Below are positions 54,564 through 64,000 of a DNA stretch of 64,000 nt, one piece after another. Within the stretch, counting starts at the first letter, position 1, and the number at the start of each line of letters is the position of its first letter. The notes under the pieces were generated by a model that worked only from the letters and a program-made list of their open reading frames with translations, had not been told where the DNA came from and made no database searches. A program made the translations under genes and the position numbers. The stretch is from Buxus sempervirens (Eukaryota; Streptophyta; Magnoliopsida; Buxales; Buxaceae): contig OX387185.1 of NCBI GenBank assembly GCA_947561395.2, positions 31,538,213 to 31,602,212 on the forward strand, given 5' to 3'.

Positions 54564-57500
54564 TAGGCTTGCTTATCGGACCGTGCCGGGCCTGGGGCCG
54601 CGGCACGCCGGCACGGGCTCTGGATCGGGCTCGCACGCCGGCCCGCCGAGAGCTAGCTGTGTCCCTCCAAAAAAGTGGTTTTTTAACCACTTTTTTGCCC
54701 ATTTTACCCCCCCCCCCCAATAGCTATATAACAGCCATATTGGAGGGGGGTATGGTTGTAATTGATTATTAAAAGACCTTTTGTACCCTTCCAACTGCAA
54801 AATAACAATCATATTGGAGGGTAAAGGTGGTAAAAAGAAACTTTTAATTTTCTATAAATAGGCTTACCCTTCCTACTCCAAACCACACCTCTTCTGCAAT
54901 CTCTTACTCTCTTATAATTGATTATCAAGAAATAGTTGCTTTGCTAAATGTTCTAATCGGAAATTGGACTCTAGAAATTGGTGATACTCTCTTCTAATTG
55001 TTCAAGCATCAGAAGTGGGAAATTGGACTCTGGAGGTTGAAGGCTTCAACTGCAAAGTTCAAGCTTCATTCTAAAAAGGTATTCTTCTATTTAATTTTCT
55101 GATTTTAAAATTAGTATATATATTATATATAAGTAAGCCTCTCCTTCTATCTTTCTTATAAATTAGTATCACCAAAAATTTATTATTATATTATTTATTA
55201 AGAATTTTTTTTCCAAAATTTGATAATGGACCCAAGGCATCCTATGTTCTTTAACATTGAAGAAAGGGAATTTCTTAGACCCATTTTGACCCAAATTTTT
55301 CTGATGATGTAACCCAATCCATATATGGTGACCCTCCCATCCAAGATCATGAAACCGAGTTGCCTTCCCAATAGATGGGATCATCTTCCCTACCACCTAA
55401 GAGCACCAAGAGGAGTAAAACCTCCAATGTTTGGCTCAATTTTACAATTGAAAATATAGGGAGTGAAGGGAAGGCAATTTGTAACCACTGCAAGAAAAAA
55501 TTTAATTCTAAAGGAAAAAGTGTTACAAGCCACTTGCAACGGCATTTGTAGAAATGCCTTCCAAAACATGGCCAAATAGACCCTAGGCAAACCCAAATTT
55601 CCAGCAGTAGTGTTAATTTTAGTAATTTTGTTTTTTAATCAAGAAGAAACTAAGCTTGAAATAGTAAAGTGGGTAATACAAGAAGAATTACCCTTTAGAT
55701 TAATAGAATCTAAAAGATTTAACTGTCTAATAATCAAATATCTAGCATCAGGATATAAATCCTTCTCACGCCACACTTTAAGAAAGGATGCTATAACATT
55801 ATACGAAAAAAATGAAAACAGGATTAATAGAAACTTTTTCAAACAATAACTTTAAGGTAGATTTAACCTCAAATATCTGGACAAGTAGACAACAAATAAG
55901 TTATTTAGCTATAACTGCACATTATATAGATGCGAATTGGAGTATGGAAAAAAGAATACTAACTTTTTAATCACTAGATTCTAGACATTCTGGATCAACT
56001 ATAGCAAATACTATAGCACATAATATAAGAAAATATAAAATACAAAATGAAGTAATGGTTCTAGCACTTGATAATGCAAGTGCTAATAATGTTGCAATAG
56101 ATATATTAAAACAACACTTAAACTTAAATATAGATGGATGTTTATTTCATGTTAGGTGTGCTTGTCACATCCTAAATTTAGTTGTACAGGATGGCTTAAA
56201 AATTGTCCCATATCATTTAACAAATATTAGAGATGCAGTAAAATATTTAAAACAATCTAGCACAACTGCTAGAGAATTTAAAAATTATTGTGTAAGTTTA
56301 GGAAAGCAGCCTAAAAAAATTACCCTGGATGTTGAACATAGGTGGAACTCAACATATTTAATGCTAGAAGCTATACTAGCATTAAAACAAGAACTTACAT
56401 TATTTTATAAAACTAAAGTGCCTCAAAGTGAACTAGAAGAACTTGATTGGCAAATAACAGAAATTTTAAGAGATTTTTTTAAAAGTTTTTTATGATGTAA
56501 CAAGATATTTATCAGCGGTTTATTACCCAATATCCGCGAGTATTTTAAATTATTTATATCAAATAAGTATTTGCTTTAAACAATATAAAAACACGCCCGT
56601 TGCTAAGGATATTTACCCTGCAATGGAAGCTAAATTTTAAAAATATTGGCAAGATATGCCTAATTTATATTGTTTAGCTACTACAATGGACCCTAGGATT
56701 AAATTAGGAGTGGAAGACTTAATAGATGGAATAAATGAGAATATGAATTCTTCTTTTCAAATAGATATACGTAGAATAAGAACCCTATTAGAAAGACTTT
56801 TTTGTGAATATGATACTAGTTGTAGCAGACAAGGTCAGACTCAGACCCAAGAAGCACTACCAGATAATTCCCCTTGGAATTTTTTAAGTGGGAGAAGAAA
56901 AGGAAAACAACCAGCATCTAGTAGTGGGGGATCATCTGAGTTAAGGATTTATTTAGAAAACCCCCCAATACTTTTCAATACTATGAAAGAGCATAATTCT
57001 TTTAACATTTTGACACGGTGAAAGCAAAGTCAGGTAAGTTATCCTGTGCTTGCCGCCATAGCACATGATCTACTAACGGTTCCGGTGTCCACAGTTGCAT
57101 TGGAATAAGCTTTTAGCGCAGGTGGACGAAATGTGGACGACTACAGGAGCAAATTAACGCTGGAGATGATGCATGTGTCTGTCTTACAGATTGGTTAAGG
57201 GCGGAACTGAGAGATCAAGAATATGCGGATGATCAACTTGCTAGAGACTTCGATGATTTGAATCTTAATAAATTTAATCTCCGAAATTAGTCTAAGTTTT
57301 ATTATATTTTTTGTAATCAAAGTTTAGGAACTTTACTTTCTCTTTTTTTTTTCTTTTAAATAAATTACAAATGAAAGATAGATGAGTGGGTGCCAACCTA
57401 GTTGGGACGTGCTCATACTATAGTGATGCAGTATTATTTGTGCAAGTGATTATGTATTATTTGCAAAGTTTTACTTGTACTTATAATAATTAATTTATTT

Positions 57501-57730
57501 ATATTTTTTGGAGCAAAATCTATCCCAATATGTGTAAGACAATTTTGTTAATGATAACATATTTTTCAGAATTGTTTGTGATTTTTTACTATTTTTTTGG
57601 AATTTTTGTCATTTTTTATACCCCAGGCCCGGCTGGGGCGTGCCGTGCCGGGCCAGGGGTTTATATAAAATGGGCCGAGCATGCTGCGGCCCGCCAGGCC
57701 CGTGGCCCACCGGACCGTTTAGCAACCCTA
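54564..57730 (+). mobile_element. hAT DNA transposon hAT-1b, decayed copy
   Basis: 3167 bp with terminal inverted repeats TAGGCTTGCTTATCGG and, on the other end, complement TAGGGTTGCTAAACGG (about 16 of 20 alike), GC-rich subterminal words, and the same internal order as hAT-1a. A TATA box ctataaatagg at about 54853 is better kept than in hAT-1a. No target duplication is recognisable. Where compared, the predicted proteins of the two copies are about 80 percent alike by eye. Confidence 0.87.
55226..57290 (+). pseudogene. hAT-1b transposase, multiply broken
   Basis: Same family as the gene at 5932: start ATGGACCCAAGGCATCC at 55226, BED-finger stretch (NFTIENIGSEGKAICNHCKKKF at about 55435-55500), core VLALDNASANNVAIDILKQHL (56055), RCACHILNLVVQDGLK, DVEHRWNSTYLMLEAI, C-terminal region up to about 57290. 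It is split into at least four open pieces (near 55610-55849, 56055-56495 and 56656-57021 among others) by frameshifts and stops. It keeps CAA where hAT-1a has its first stop, but shares the TGA at the Trp-Trp site (57019-57021). Confidence 0.87.
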
Positions 57731-58512
57731 TTCATGGTTAACCGGACCAACGAGTACCAGATTGTATCGGCCAGTCTGTGCTAGGATCAGATGGTCCTGG
57801 TTCGGGACCATCCTAGCTCCTAGAAGATTTAAACCCCGAGTTAATACTTGTTTTTAATTTTAAAAGTAAAAAAATTGCCTTGTAGGCCTACAAAGTCACC
57901 TGACATTGCTTAGTCTGCAAGAGTAAATAAAAAAAAAGGAAAAAGAAAGAAAGAGAGAGACAGAGATAGAGAGGGAGGAAGGTCGAAGGTGTCCTCCCTT
58001 TGTTCAGGTAGGGGCAGTGGGGCACTTGTTTAGTCGTTTGAAGCCTTCCTGTAGGGGCTCAAACTTGAAGACGTCATTAGATCGAAGTGTTGCCTGATTG
58101 CCGATGGCAAACACTCCATCTCAAGTCAGGTGAGCATGTGAGAGAGAGAGAGCGAGCGATCTCCTTCTACGTCTATGGTTTTTAGTTTTCAGAGGGGCTC
58201 AGAGGGAGGTAGGTAGAGAAGAAAGAGAGAGAGAGAGGGAGGGATTGAGGGAAGGACTATTGCCACATTTTCGGTCGGAGTAAGGGAGCAAGATGAGAGA
58301 ACAGAAGGGGAGATGGGGACTGTCGCTTGTCATTTGAATCCTGATGAGCTTTGTTTGACTACCTGGGACTACCTAGTATGGCCGGCCTGGTCCGGTTTGT
58401 ACTGAGATCGGCTGAGAATGGTCAGACCTATGGTCTCAGTATTGAAAGCATGTGTGTATTCTCTATGACTAGTCAGATCATTTCTATAATTTGGGGTTTA
58501 TTTAAACGAAAG
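57731..58512. other. Spacer with GA-rich microsatellites
   Basis: AG/GA-rich stretches at about 57925-57980, 58138-58160 and 58210-58250. Words ccggacca and its complement tggtccgg (57742, 58388) hint at another degenerate inverted-repeat element, but no ends could be fixed. No gene is recognised. Confidence 0.45.
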
Positions 58513-58520
58513 GGAATTAG

Positions 58521-59348
58521 TAGAGCTGGCAATTTTTGAACCAACCCGCCCGAACCCAACCCGAATTTAATGGGTTGGGTTGACCCATTTAATAATTAGG
58601 TTGGTTTTGGATTTTGATTTTCTCAACCTGTCCAAAAACAGGTCAACCCGAATCCAACCTGCCAGCCCATTGGGTACCCACTTACATTTAAAGTTTCCTT
58701 CTTTTTCCCCCTTATTTTTATCTCTTATACCCAATTTATATTCTATCTTATTATGTTATTAAGTACACTTATGGATTAAGCTTGTTAAATTAATATTATG
58801 AGACTTTAATCAACAAATTATTTTTATGACTAATATTATTTATTAATTTTGAGAATTAATAATATTGCAATATATACACAAGTTGTTATATTTATTATAC
58901 AATATATAGGTAATATGGTTATATAGTTGTATTATATAAACTTTAAAAGTTATATTTTTAATACAATGCATGTGAGACTAACTATTATAATTTTATTTAA
59001 ATCATTTAATTGCTTTTAAATATTTCTAATCTTCTTCTCAAGTAAATTTCGCTTATTTTTTGAGAAAGAAATCATGTTTATTAAGTGTTTTTTTTTTGGT
59101 TATTTATTAAGGTTTTACTATGTAAAATAGAGGTTTTATATAAGCATAATTGAAATTAAAATAGGAAAAAAATTAATTAAAAAATAAACGGGTTGGATTG
59201 GGTTCAACCCATTTATTGCCGGGTCAGGTTAGGGTTGGTGATTTCTTAACCCGTTAGTAAGCGGGTTGAGCCCAAACCAACCAATTTAGCTATCAACTCA
59301 TTTACAACCCACCCAAACCCAACCCGACCCGACCCATTGCCACCTCTA
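58521..59348. mobile_element. Non-autonomous hAT element, 828 bp
   Basis: Ends TAGAGCTGGCAAT and complement TAGAGGTGGCAAT, with perfect 8-bp duplication GGAATTAG (58513-58520 and 59349-59356). Both subterminal regions are packed with AACCC(A/G)-type words and their complements (ttgggttgggttcaaccc and similar). The middle is AT-rich with no transposase. It would be moved by a hAT transposase made elsewhere; its ends differ from both autonomous families here. Confidence 0.93.
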
Positions 59349-59397
59349 GGAATTAGTAGTGGCTAAAAGAAATCATGACTAAATATGTTCAATTTGG

Positions 59398-60123
59398 GAT
59401 CCTATGACAACTATGCTTGTATCCTACTATGACTATCCATGTATTCCATTGTGACCGTTCTTGTATCTCATGATGATTTGCTTGTATCCCATGATAACTG
59501 TATTTGTATCCCACTATGACAGTGCTTTGTCCCAATATGAAAGGGATTATATTCTATAATTGTGCTTGTATCCTACTATAATTGTGTTTGTATCCCCATA
59601 TCTTACTATGATTGTGCTTGTATCCTATATATCCCTGTATGATTGTGCTAGTAGCTTACTATGATAATGCTTGTATCCTACTATGATAAGACTTGTATCC
59701 CCATATGATTGTTCTCGTATTCCTGTATGATTGTGCTTGTATCCTACTATAATAACAGTTGTATCCCTGTATGATTGTGCTTGTATCCACTTAAAATTAT
59801 GTTTGTATCCAGTAGAATCATACTTGTGTTCTCCTATAATAACGCTTGTCTCTTCATATGTATAATTGTGCTTGTATCTTACTATGATAACGCATATATA
59901 TCCATATGATTGTGTTTGTATCCTACTATGATAATGCTTGTATCCCCATATGATTGTGTTTGTATTATACTATGATAACACTTGTATCCCCATATGATTA
60001 TGTTTGTATTCTCATATAATTGTGCTTGTATCCTGCTATGATAATGTTTGTATCTCCATATGATTATGCTAATATCCTACTATAATAACGCTTATATCCC
60101 CATATGATTGTGATTGTATCATT
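59398..60123. repeat. Minisatellite, roughly 22-bp TATGATTGTGCTTGTATCC units
   Basis: More than 25 degenerate copies of (c/t)tatgat(t/a)(g/a)tgcttgtatcc, often alternating cctac and cccca joins, which gives a roughly 44-bp higher-order unit. No coding frame is preserved. Confidence 0.88.
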
Positions 60124-60623
60124 GGGGGGAACACCTACATTCACTAAGGGGATGGTTTATATATTATTATAAAAACCATTGTAATAAAGATAATGTATGG
60201 CTTATTGAGATGCTTGTATGCTATGATTGGTCCTTTTTTTTTTTATAAAACATATGAGAAGGACAAAATCTAGTAAATCTGTATGTCTATTCTTCAATAT
60301 ATTTAGCTAGTGGAGAAAAACTCGCAAGAAAAAGATTATAAGCACCTGTAACCAACTTAGAGCTATCTTTTATTTATATCTTGGACACCCAACTTTCTGT
60401 CTCTTACAAAACCATTGCAAAATGCCCAAAAATTAAATCTATAGATGATTTAGATAGGGCCTTTCATTTTTTATAAGAAAAAAAATCAACTTCGGTTAAA
60501 TTTAGAAGGAGAGAAAAGATTGGGTACACAAATTGTGTCTCGTTGCCTACGTATCTTTGACATCATAATTTTTTGTTCATCGAAGGACTACTTAGCAATG
60601 CCAAATAACCAAATATGTTGATA
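60124..60623. other. Spacer without recognised features
   Basis: AT-rich, no convincing reading frame, terminal repeat or promoter on either strand. Confidence 0.5.
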
Positions 60624-60628
60624 GACAG

Positions 60629-63600
60629 TGTAAAACCCTAGATTTTCCTAAAATAAAGTAAATTAAATAAGCCTAAATATTGAGAAGTTAAGATTTTAAT
60701 ATAGGTATTCGAGGAATAACAATATAATCCAAGAGATATTAGTAATTAAATGAATAAATAATAATTTTGAGTAGTTAGAAAATTAAATAGTAACTCCAAA
60801 TTAATTAGAAAAAAGAAAAGAAGAGGATGATTTAGATAAATTGGGAGAGTGAATTAAATATAAAGGATTGGAGACGATAGGTATTAATCCAAGTGCATTA
60901 TAGGGTTAAGATTGATGTGAGGAATAAAGAGGAGAATGTTTGGAAAAAAGATTCAAAAGTTAAATATGGAATTACAAGGAAAAGGTATTTTGGTCATTTT
61001 CCAATTAACCAAATTAATATATTGAGTAATTAAATAATTATTAGATTTGAAATATTTAACTAGACTTAATTTGGGTTAGGTTTGAATTTAAATAGCAAAT
61101 TATGGTTTAAAATTAGGAAAAATGGTATATTGGTGATTATGGTTGATAAGGAGCCTTAAATTTAGGAATAAAAGGAGCTTTGTGGTGTTTTAGTAATATT
61201 TTAAAATAAGGAATTAAATATGCACGAAAATTAGCTAGAAAGAAGAGTTTAAATAGTGAGGGATTTAATTGGTATAATACTAGTAGAGAATTAGAAAGTG
61301 GAGAAAAAGTAGGAATTTATTTAAAGGGTTCCTAAACCTATTAGGACTTCTAATTAAGAGAGCCTATAATAGGGAAGGTCTAGGGAAGGTTTAGGGTTTT
61401 AGCAAGTCAAAAATAAGGAGAAAGAAGAGGGGAATTTATGCTTGGGTTTGGAGAAAAATAAGGAAAAGAAGAGAAAAGAGAAAAGGAGGAGATTCTACGA
61501 AGAAAGAGGAGTTGCAGAGATGACCGACCAGCCAACTTCGAATGACGAGCTAGGAAGATCCAACCATTGGAATAAACTGAAATTTTAGGGTTTTGATCTA
61601 CTCATGAGAGACTTCAATATGAACGGTGGAGATTGGATTCGGAGGAGTTTAAGGTAATGCGATCAAGCTCAGAAAATGGCTAGGTGAGCAGATTTCAAAA
61701 CAGACTTAGTTCATGTAATGAGGCAAGTAGCAAACACTTAGAAAACTGGAGGAATTGCATGATTTTCGTGTTTTATTATTTATTATGAGATGATTTAGAA
61801 ACAAACCATGTTCGTTTAGACAAGGATTTTAATAGGTGTTACGTGTTTTTTTAGGGTTTTCTCCAAAACTGTTAAAGAATAGTTACATGATTAGTTTTGA
61901 TACGATTTGATTTATAAACGAAGTTTTATTTTGTTTAAATTGTTCTAACATGTTTATAAAGTGTTTTAGAATGATTTAGAATGAATTTGATGCATTGGAT
62001 ATTGAATTGTGGAATTTTTATTGAATTTCGTAAACTTGTGGATTTTTTTAACTTATCGGGCCGCCTTAGCAATCGCTCAAGCGCCCTATGTGATTATTCA
62101 AAACCCAAGAGCTATTTTCCTAGATTGAACTGTCGCCTAAACAATCGCTCGAGCGACCCATCGAGTGACCAATCCTGAAACGACCAAATTGTTAGGCCGT
62201 TCGAGCGCCCAACTGCCGCTCGAGCTCTCTGTCTGTCAGATTTTGAAAATTTGCCTTTCAGACTAGTTTTTCACTACGGAATTGTTTTTATCCATTTTAT
62301 AATCTATGTACCATCAAGTTTAGGGTATTTAGAAATTATTTGCACTAGCGGATGTTTAAAATTCAGTTTTATAAAGATCTTTGGTAGATTTTACCAAAGA
62401 GGCACTTTTACTTAATACCATTGTTCCAAATAATTGTCTTTTTAACCAAAATTGATTTTATGAGTTCCTTCACCTGTATTTGAAACATCTGAACATGTTT
62501 TTAGTTCCGAATGATTTTATATATACCTGGATTATTTTGTCCATTGAAACCGTAATCTTGAAGCATGTATTTGACTCCACTTGTGTGGGTTTTTGGGTCA
62601 CAGTTGTGACAAGGCAGGTACATGGTTTATTGTTTCCGCAGGGCGGATTTGGTTATTGGAATTTATTTATCCTAAGTCCATGTACTCGGCGGGATACTTC
62701 CTAAATCCGTGTACTTGGTGGGAAGATGGTTATTTGTTATCCTCAGTCTGTGTACTCGGCGGAATACTTCCTCAATCCGTGTACTTGGTGGGAAGATGGT
62801 TACTTGTTGTTGTTTTGAAGATGGTTACTTGTTGTTTTGCGGCTAATTACTTGTTGTTTTGAGGCTGGTGCCTTTTATCCTCAGTCCATGTACTCGGCAA
62901 GATACTTCCTAAATCCGTGTACTCGGTGGGAAGCTGGTTAATTGTGGTTATCCTCAATCCGTGTACTGGGTGGGAAGCTTGTTATTGGTATTTACTTCCT
63001 AAATCAGTGTACTCGGTTGGAAGAATATTTTTTGGTGGCTGTTGCCTTTTAACCTTAGTCTGTGTACTCGGCAGGAGGTTACATTGTGGTTGTATTTCTA
63101 TTCCACCATGCATGGATTTATATTTCATTATATCCGAATTTCATTGTAATTACATTGTGGTTGTACTTGTTGGTGTTTGTGATTATTTTTCATTATGTGA
63201 TGTTACAGGGTGGTATGCTGTTTGCCGTGATTTCTATATTATAGTTTTTCTAGTTGTTGTTTTGGTTTAATCGCATACCTCATGGCTTATTTTATATAAA
63301 TATAGACTGATTTCATGCATGTACCTTGCTACTTGTTGAGATTTATTCTCACTCCAGTTTTCCCCAATTTTTCAGGTAATCTTAGCACGGACGACAAGCA
63401 TTGGACTAGTATGTAAAAAGGGTAGCCAGTTTAGTTGTAGACTAGTTTCATGAGCTTAAGGAAATTGTAAAGGTTAAAGATTAATTGTTAGTGAATATTA
63501 TTTTATGTTTCCGCATATAACTCTGATGATATAATTAATAAAGGTTTTAATTTGATCTGGATTTTAGTTGCTTTTGTTACTTATTATAACACCTCGGGTC

Positions 63601-63633
63601 CGGGAAAATTTGACCTGGAACCGGGGCGTTACA
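60629..63633 (+). mobile_element. Solo LTR C7
   Basis: 3005 bp, TGTAAAACCCTAGATTTTCC...GGGGCGTTACA, perfect duplication GACAG (60624-60628 and 63634-63638). TATA-like gcctataatagg near 61364, CTCGAGCG words (62045-62230), about seven repeats of (c/t)gtgtact(c/t)gg(c/t)ggga (62680-63075), the stem TGAGA-N5-TCTCA (63337-63351) and acceptor tttttcag (63375). The small E-E-D-Y-Y frame is not evident in this copy. An LTR fossil. Confidence 0.92.
62045..62230 (+). repeat. CTCGAGCG word array in C7
   Basis: Words atcgctcaagcgccc, atcgctcgagcgaccc, atcgagtgacc, cgttcgagcgccc and cgctcgagctc over 185 bp, homologous in place to 26340-26520 in C3. Confidence 0.8.
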
Positions 63634-63638
63634 GACAG

Positions 63639-63787
63639 TACATGCAAATACTTTTGTTTCTAGGTAAAAGGAACTACTGAAAATTTGGAGAGAGGAGATG
63701 AAATTATTAGGCTACCAAATTGTGTATGTTAGCACCTGCATTGTTTGATGTTCAGCGAATTACATGTATAAATTGATTAAAGCATAC
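63639..63787. other. Short spacer without recognised features
   Basis: About 150 bp of AT-rich DNA between C7 and the following LTR. Nothing recognised. Confidence 0.5.
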
Positions 63788-64000
63788 TGTGCACACCCCC
63801 ATTTCGGGCCGCACGACGAGGTGCATGCTGATGTGATGCTCGCCTCAGGACTGGTTTGGAGTCGCCACTGCCTGAGAGGTGCAGGCAGACACAAAAGGGG
63901 CACCTATTCGGGCCTAATTATTCTGGTCTGCGGCTTATTAGAGTTCTGAGTAAGTTCTCGGTTACGTCTAAGGAAGCCCGAAGACACCCTAGCCCGCCCC
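63788..64000 (-). mobile_element. LTR B4, start only (cut by the window end)
   Basis: Begins TGTGCACACCCCC and carries the conserved B block: ggagtcgccactgcctgag at about 63871, ctgcggctt at about 63940, ctcggttacg, and agcccgcccc at the window end. Same order as B1 at 11211-11350 and B2 at 18262-18405. The possible target duplication CATAC precedes it. Confidence 0.75.

Noticed and set aside
54556-57738. Target duplication for hAT-1b
   Set aside because: tttgcagc and ttcatggt on the two sides do not match beyond chance.
59398-60123. Regularly spaced repeats as a CRISPR-like array
   Set aside because: Units are head-to-tail without unique spacers, and all surrounding elements are plant nuclear transposons.
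62480-63270. Overlapping open frames of 60 to 117 codons in C7
   Set aside because: They derive from the (c/t)gtgtact(c/t)gg(c/t)ggga tandem repeats within a solo LTR and have no domain.

Overview
The window reads as intergenic nuclear DNA of a flowering plant, most likely a woody eudicot with a large, repeat-rich genome. Everything recognisable is a transposable element of a typical plant kind: an L1-type LINE with a C-terminal RNase H, a tRNA-derived SINE, BED-finger hAT transposons, Ty3 chromoviruses, a TRIM and many solo LTRs. I found no host gene, rRNA, tRNA gene or CRISPR array. Species cannot be named from this sequence.

Layout. 1-1.76 kb: 3' end of a LINE. 1.85-2.02 kb: SINE. 2-5.2 kb: AT-rich spacer with two foldbacks and a 65-bp tandem repeat. 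5.2-8.44 kb: a near-whole hAT (hAT-1a, 8-bp target duplication). 8.44-10.6 kb: spacer with a small foldback element. 10.6-22.1 kb: a chromovirus LTR fragment holding solo LTR B1, then a Ty3 chromovirus (C1: LTR, primer site, gag, protease, RT) holding solo LTR B2. 22.1-33.2 kb: LTR A1, then a stack in which LTR D lies in B3, B3 in C3, and C3 in C2. 33.2-45.2 kb: LTR A2 (minus strand) with its polypurine tract, a TRIM inserted at its edge, then solo LTR C4 (minus) containing solo LTR C5 containing LTR A3. 45.7-54.3 kb: a second hAT family (hAT-2, transposase on the minus strand) holding the 3' part of another chromovirus (C6). 54.6-57.7 kb: a decayed second copy of the first hAT (hAT-1b). 58.5-59.35 kb: a non-autonomous hAT. 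59.4-60.1 kb: minisatellite. 60.6-63.6 kb: solo LTR C7. From 63.8 kb: start of another B-type LTR (B4).

Target-site duplications fix many borders and the order of insertion: ATACC (B1), GCAAC (B2), TTGCT (C3), TAAAC (D), ACAAC (TRIM), ATTGA (C4), CTACC (C5), GACAG (C7), and for the hATs AATATGTC, ATTGTAAC and GGAATTAG. All LTR elements are old, broken or reduced to solo LTRs.

The most interesting signal lies inside the LTRs. LTRs of several families carry, often in U3 upstream of a TATA box, a phased array of short CpG-bearing inverted repeats. The architecture is constant but the palindromic word differs: GCCCGTA/TACGGGC with a 28-bp period, TATCCGAC/GTCGGATA with a 39-bp period, AACGTT palindromes, a CGTTCGAACG-rich repeat with a 62-bp period, CGCTCGAGCG. 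Two copies of one LTR family carry different words, and two different families carry the same word. Separately, the chromovirus LTRs share a small stem-loop (often with a UUCG-type loop), an intron acceptor, and in most cases a tiny reading frame ending in an E-E-D-Y-Y-like motif.
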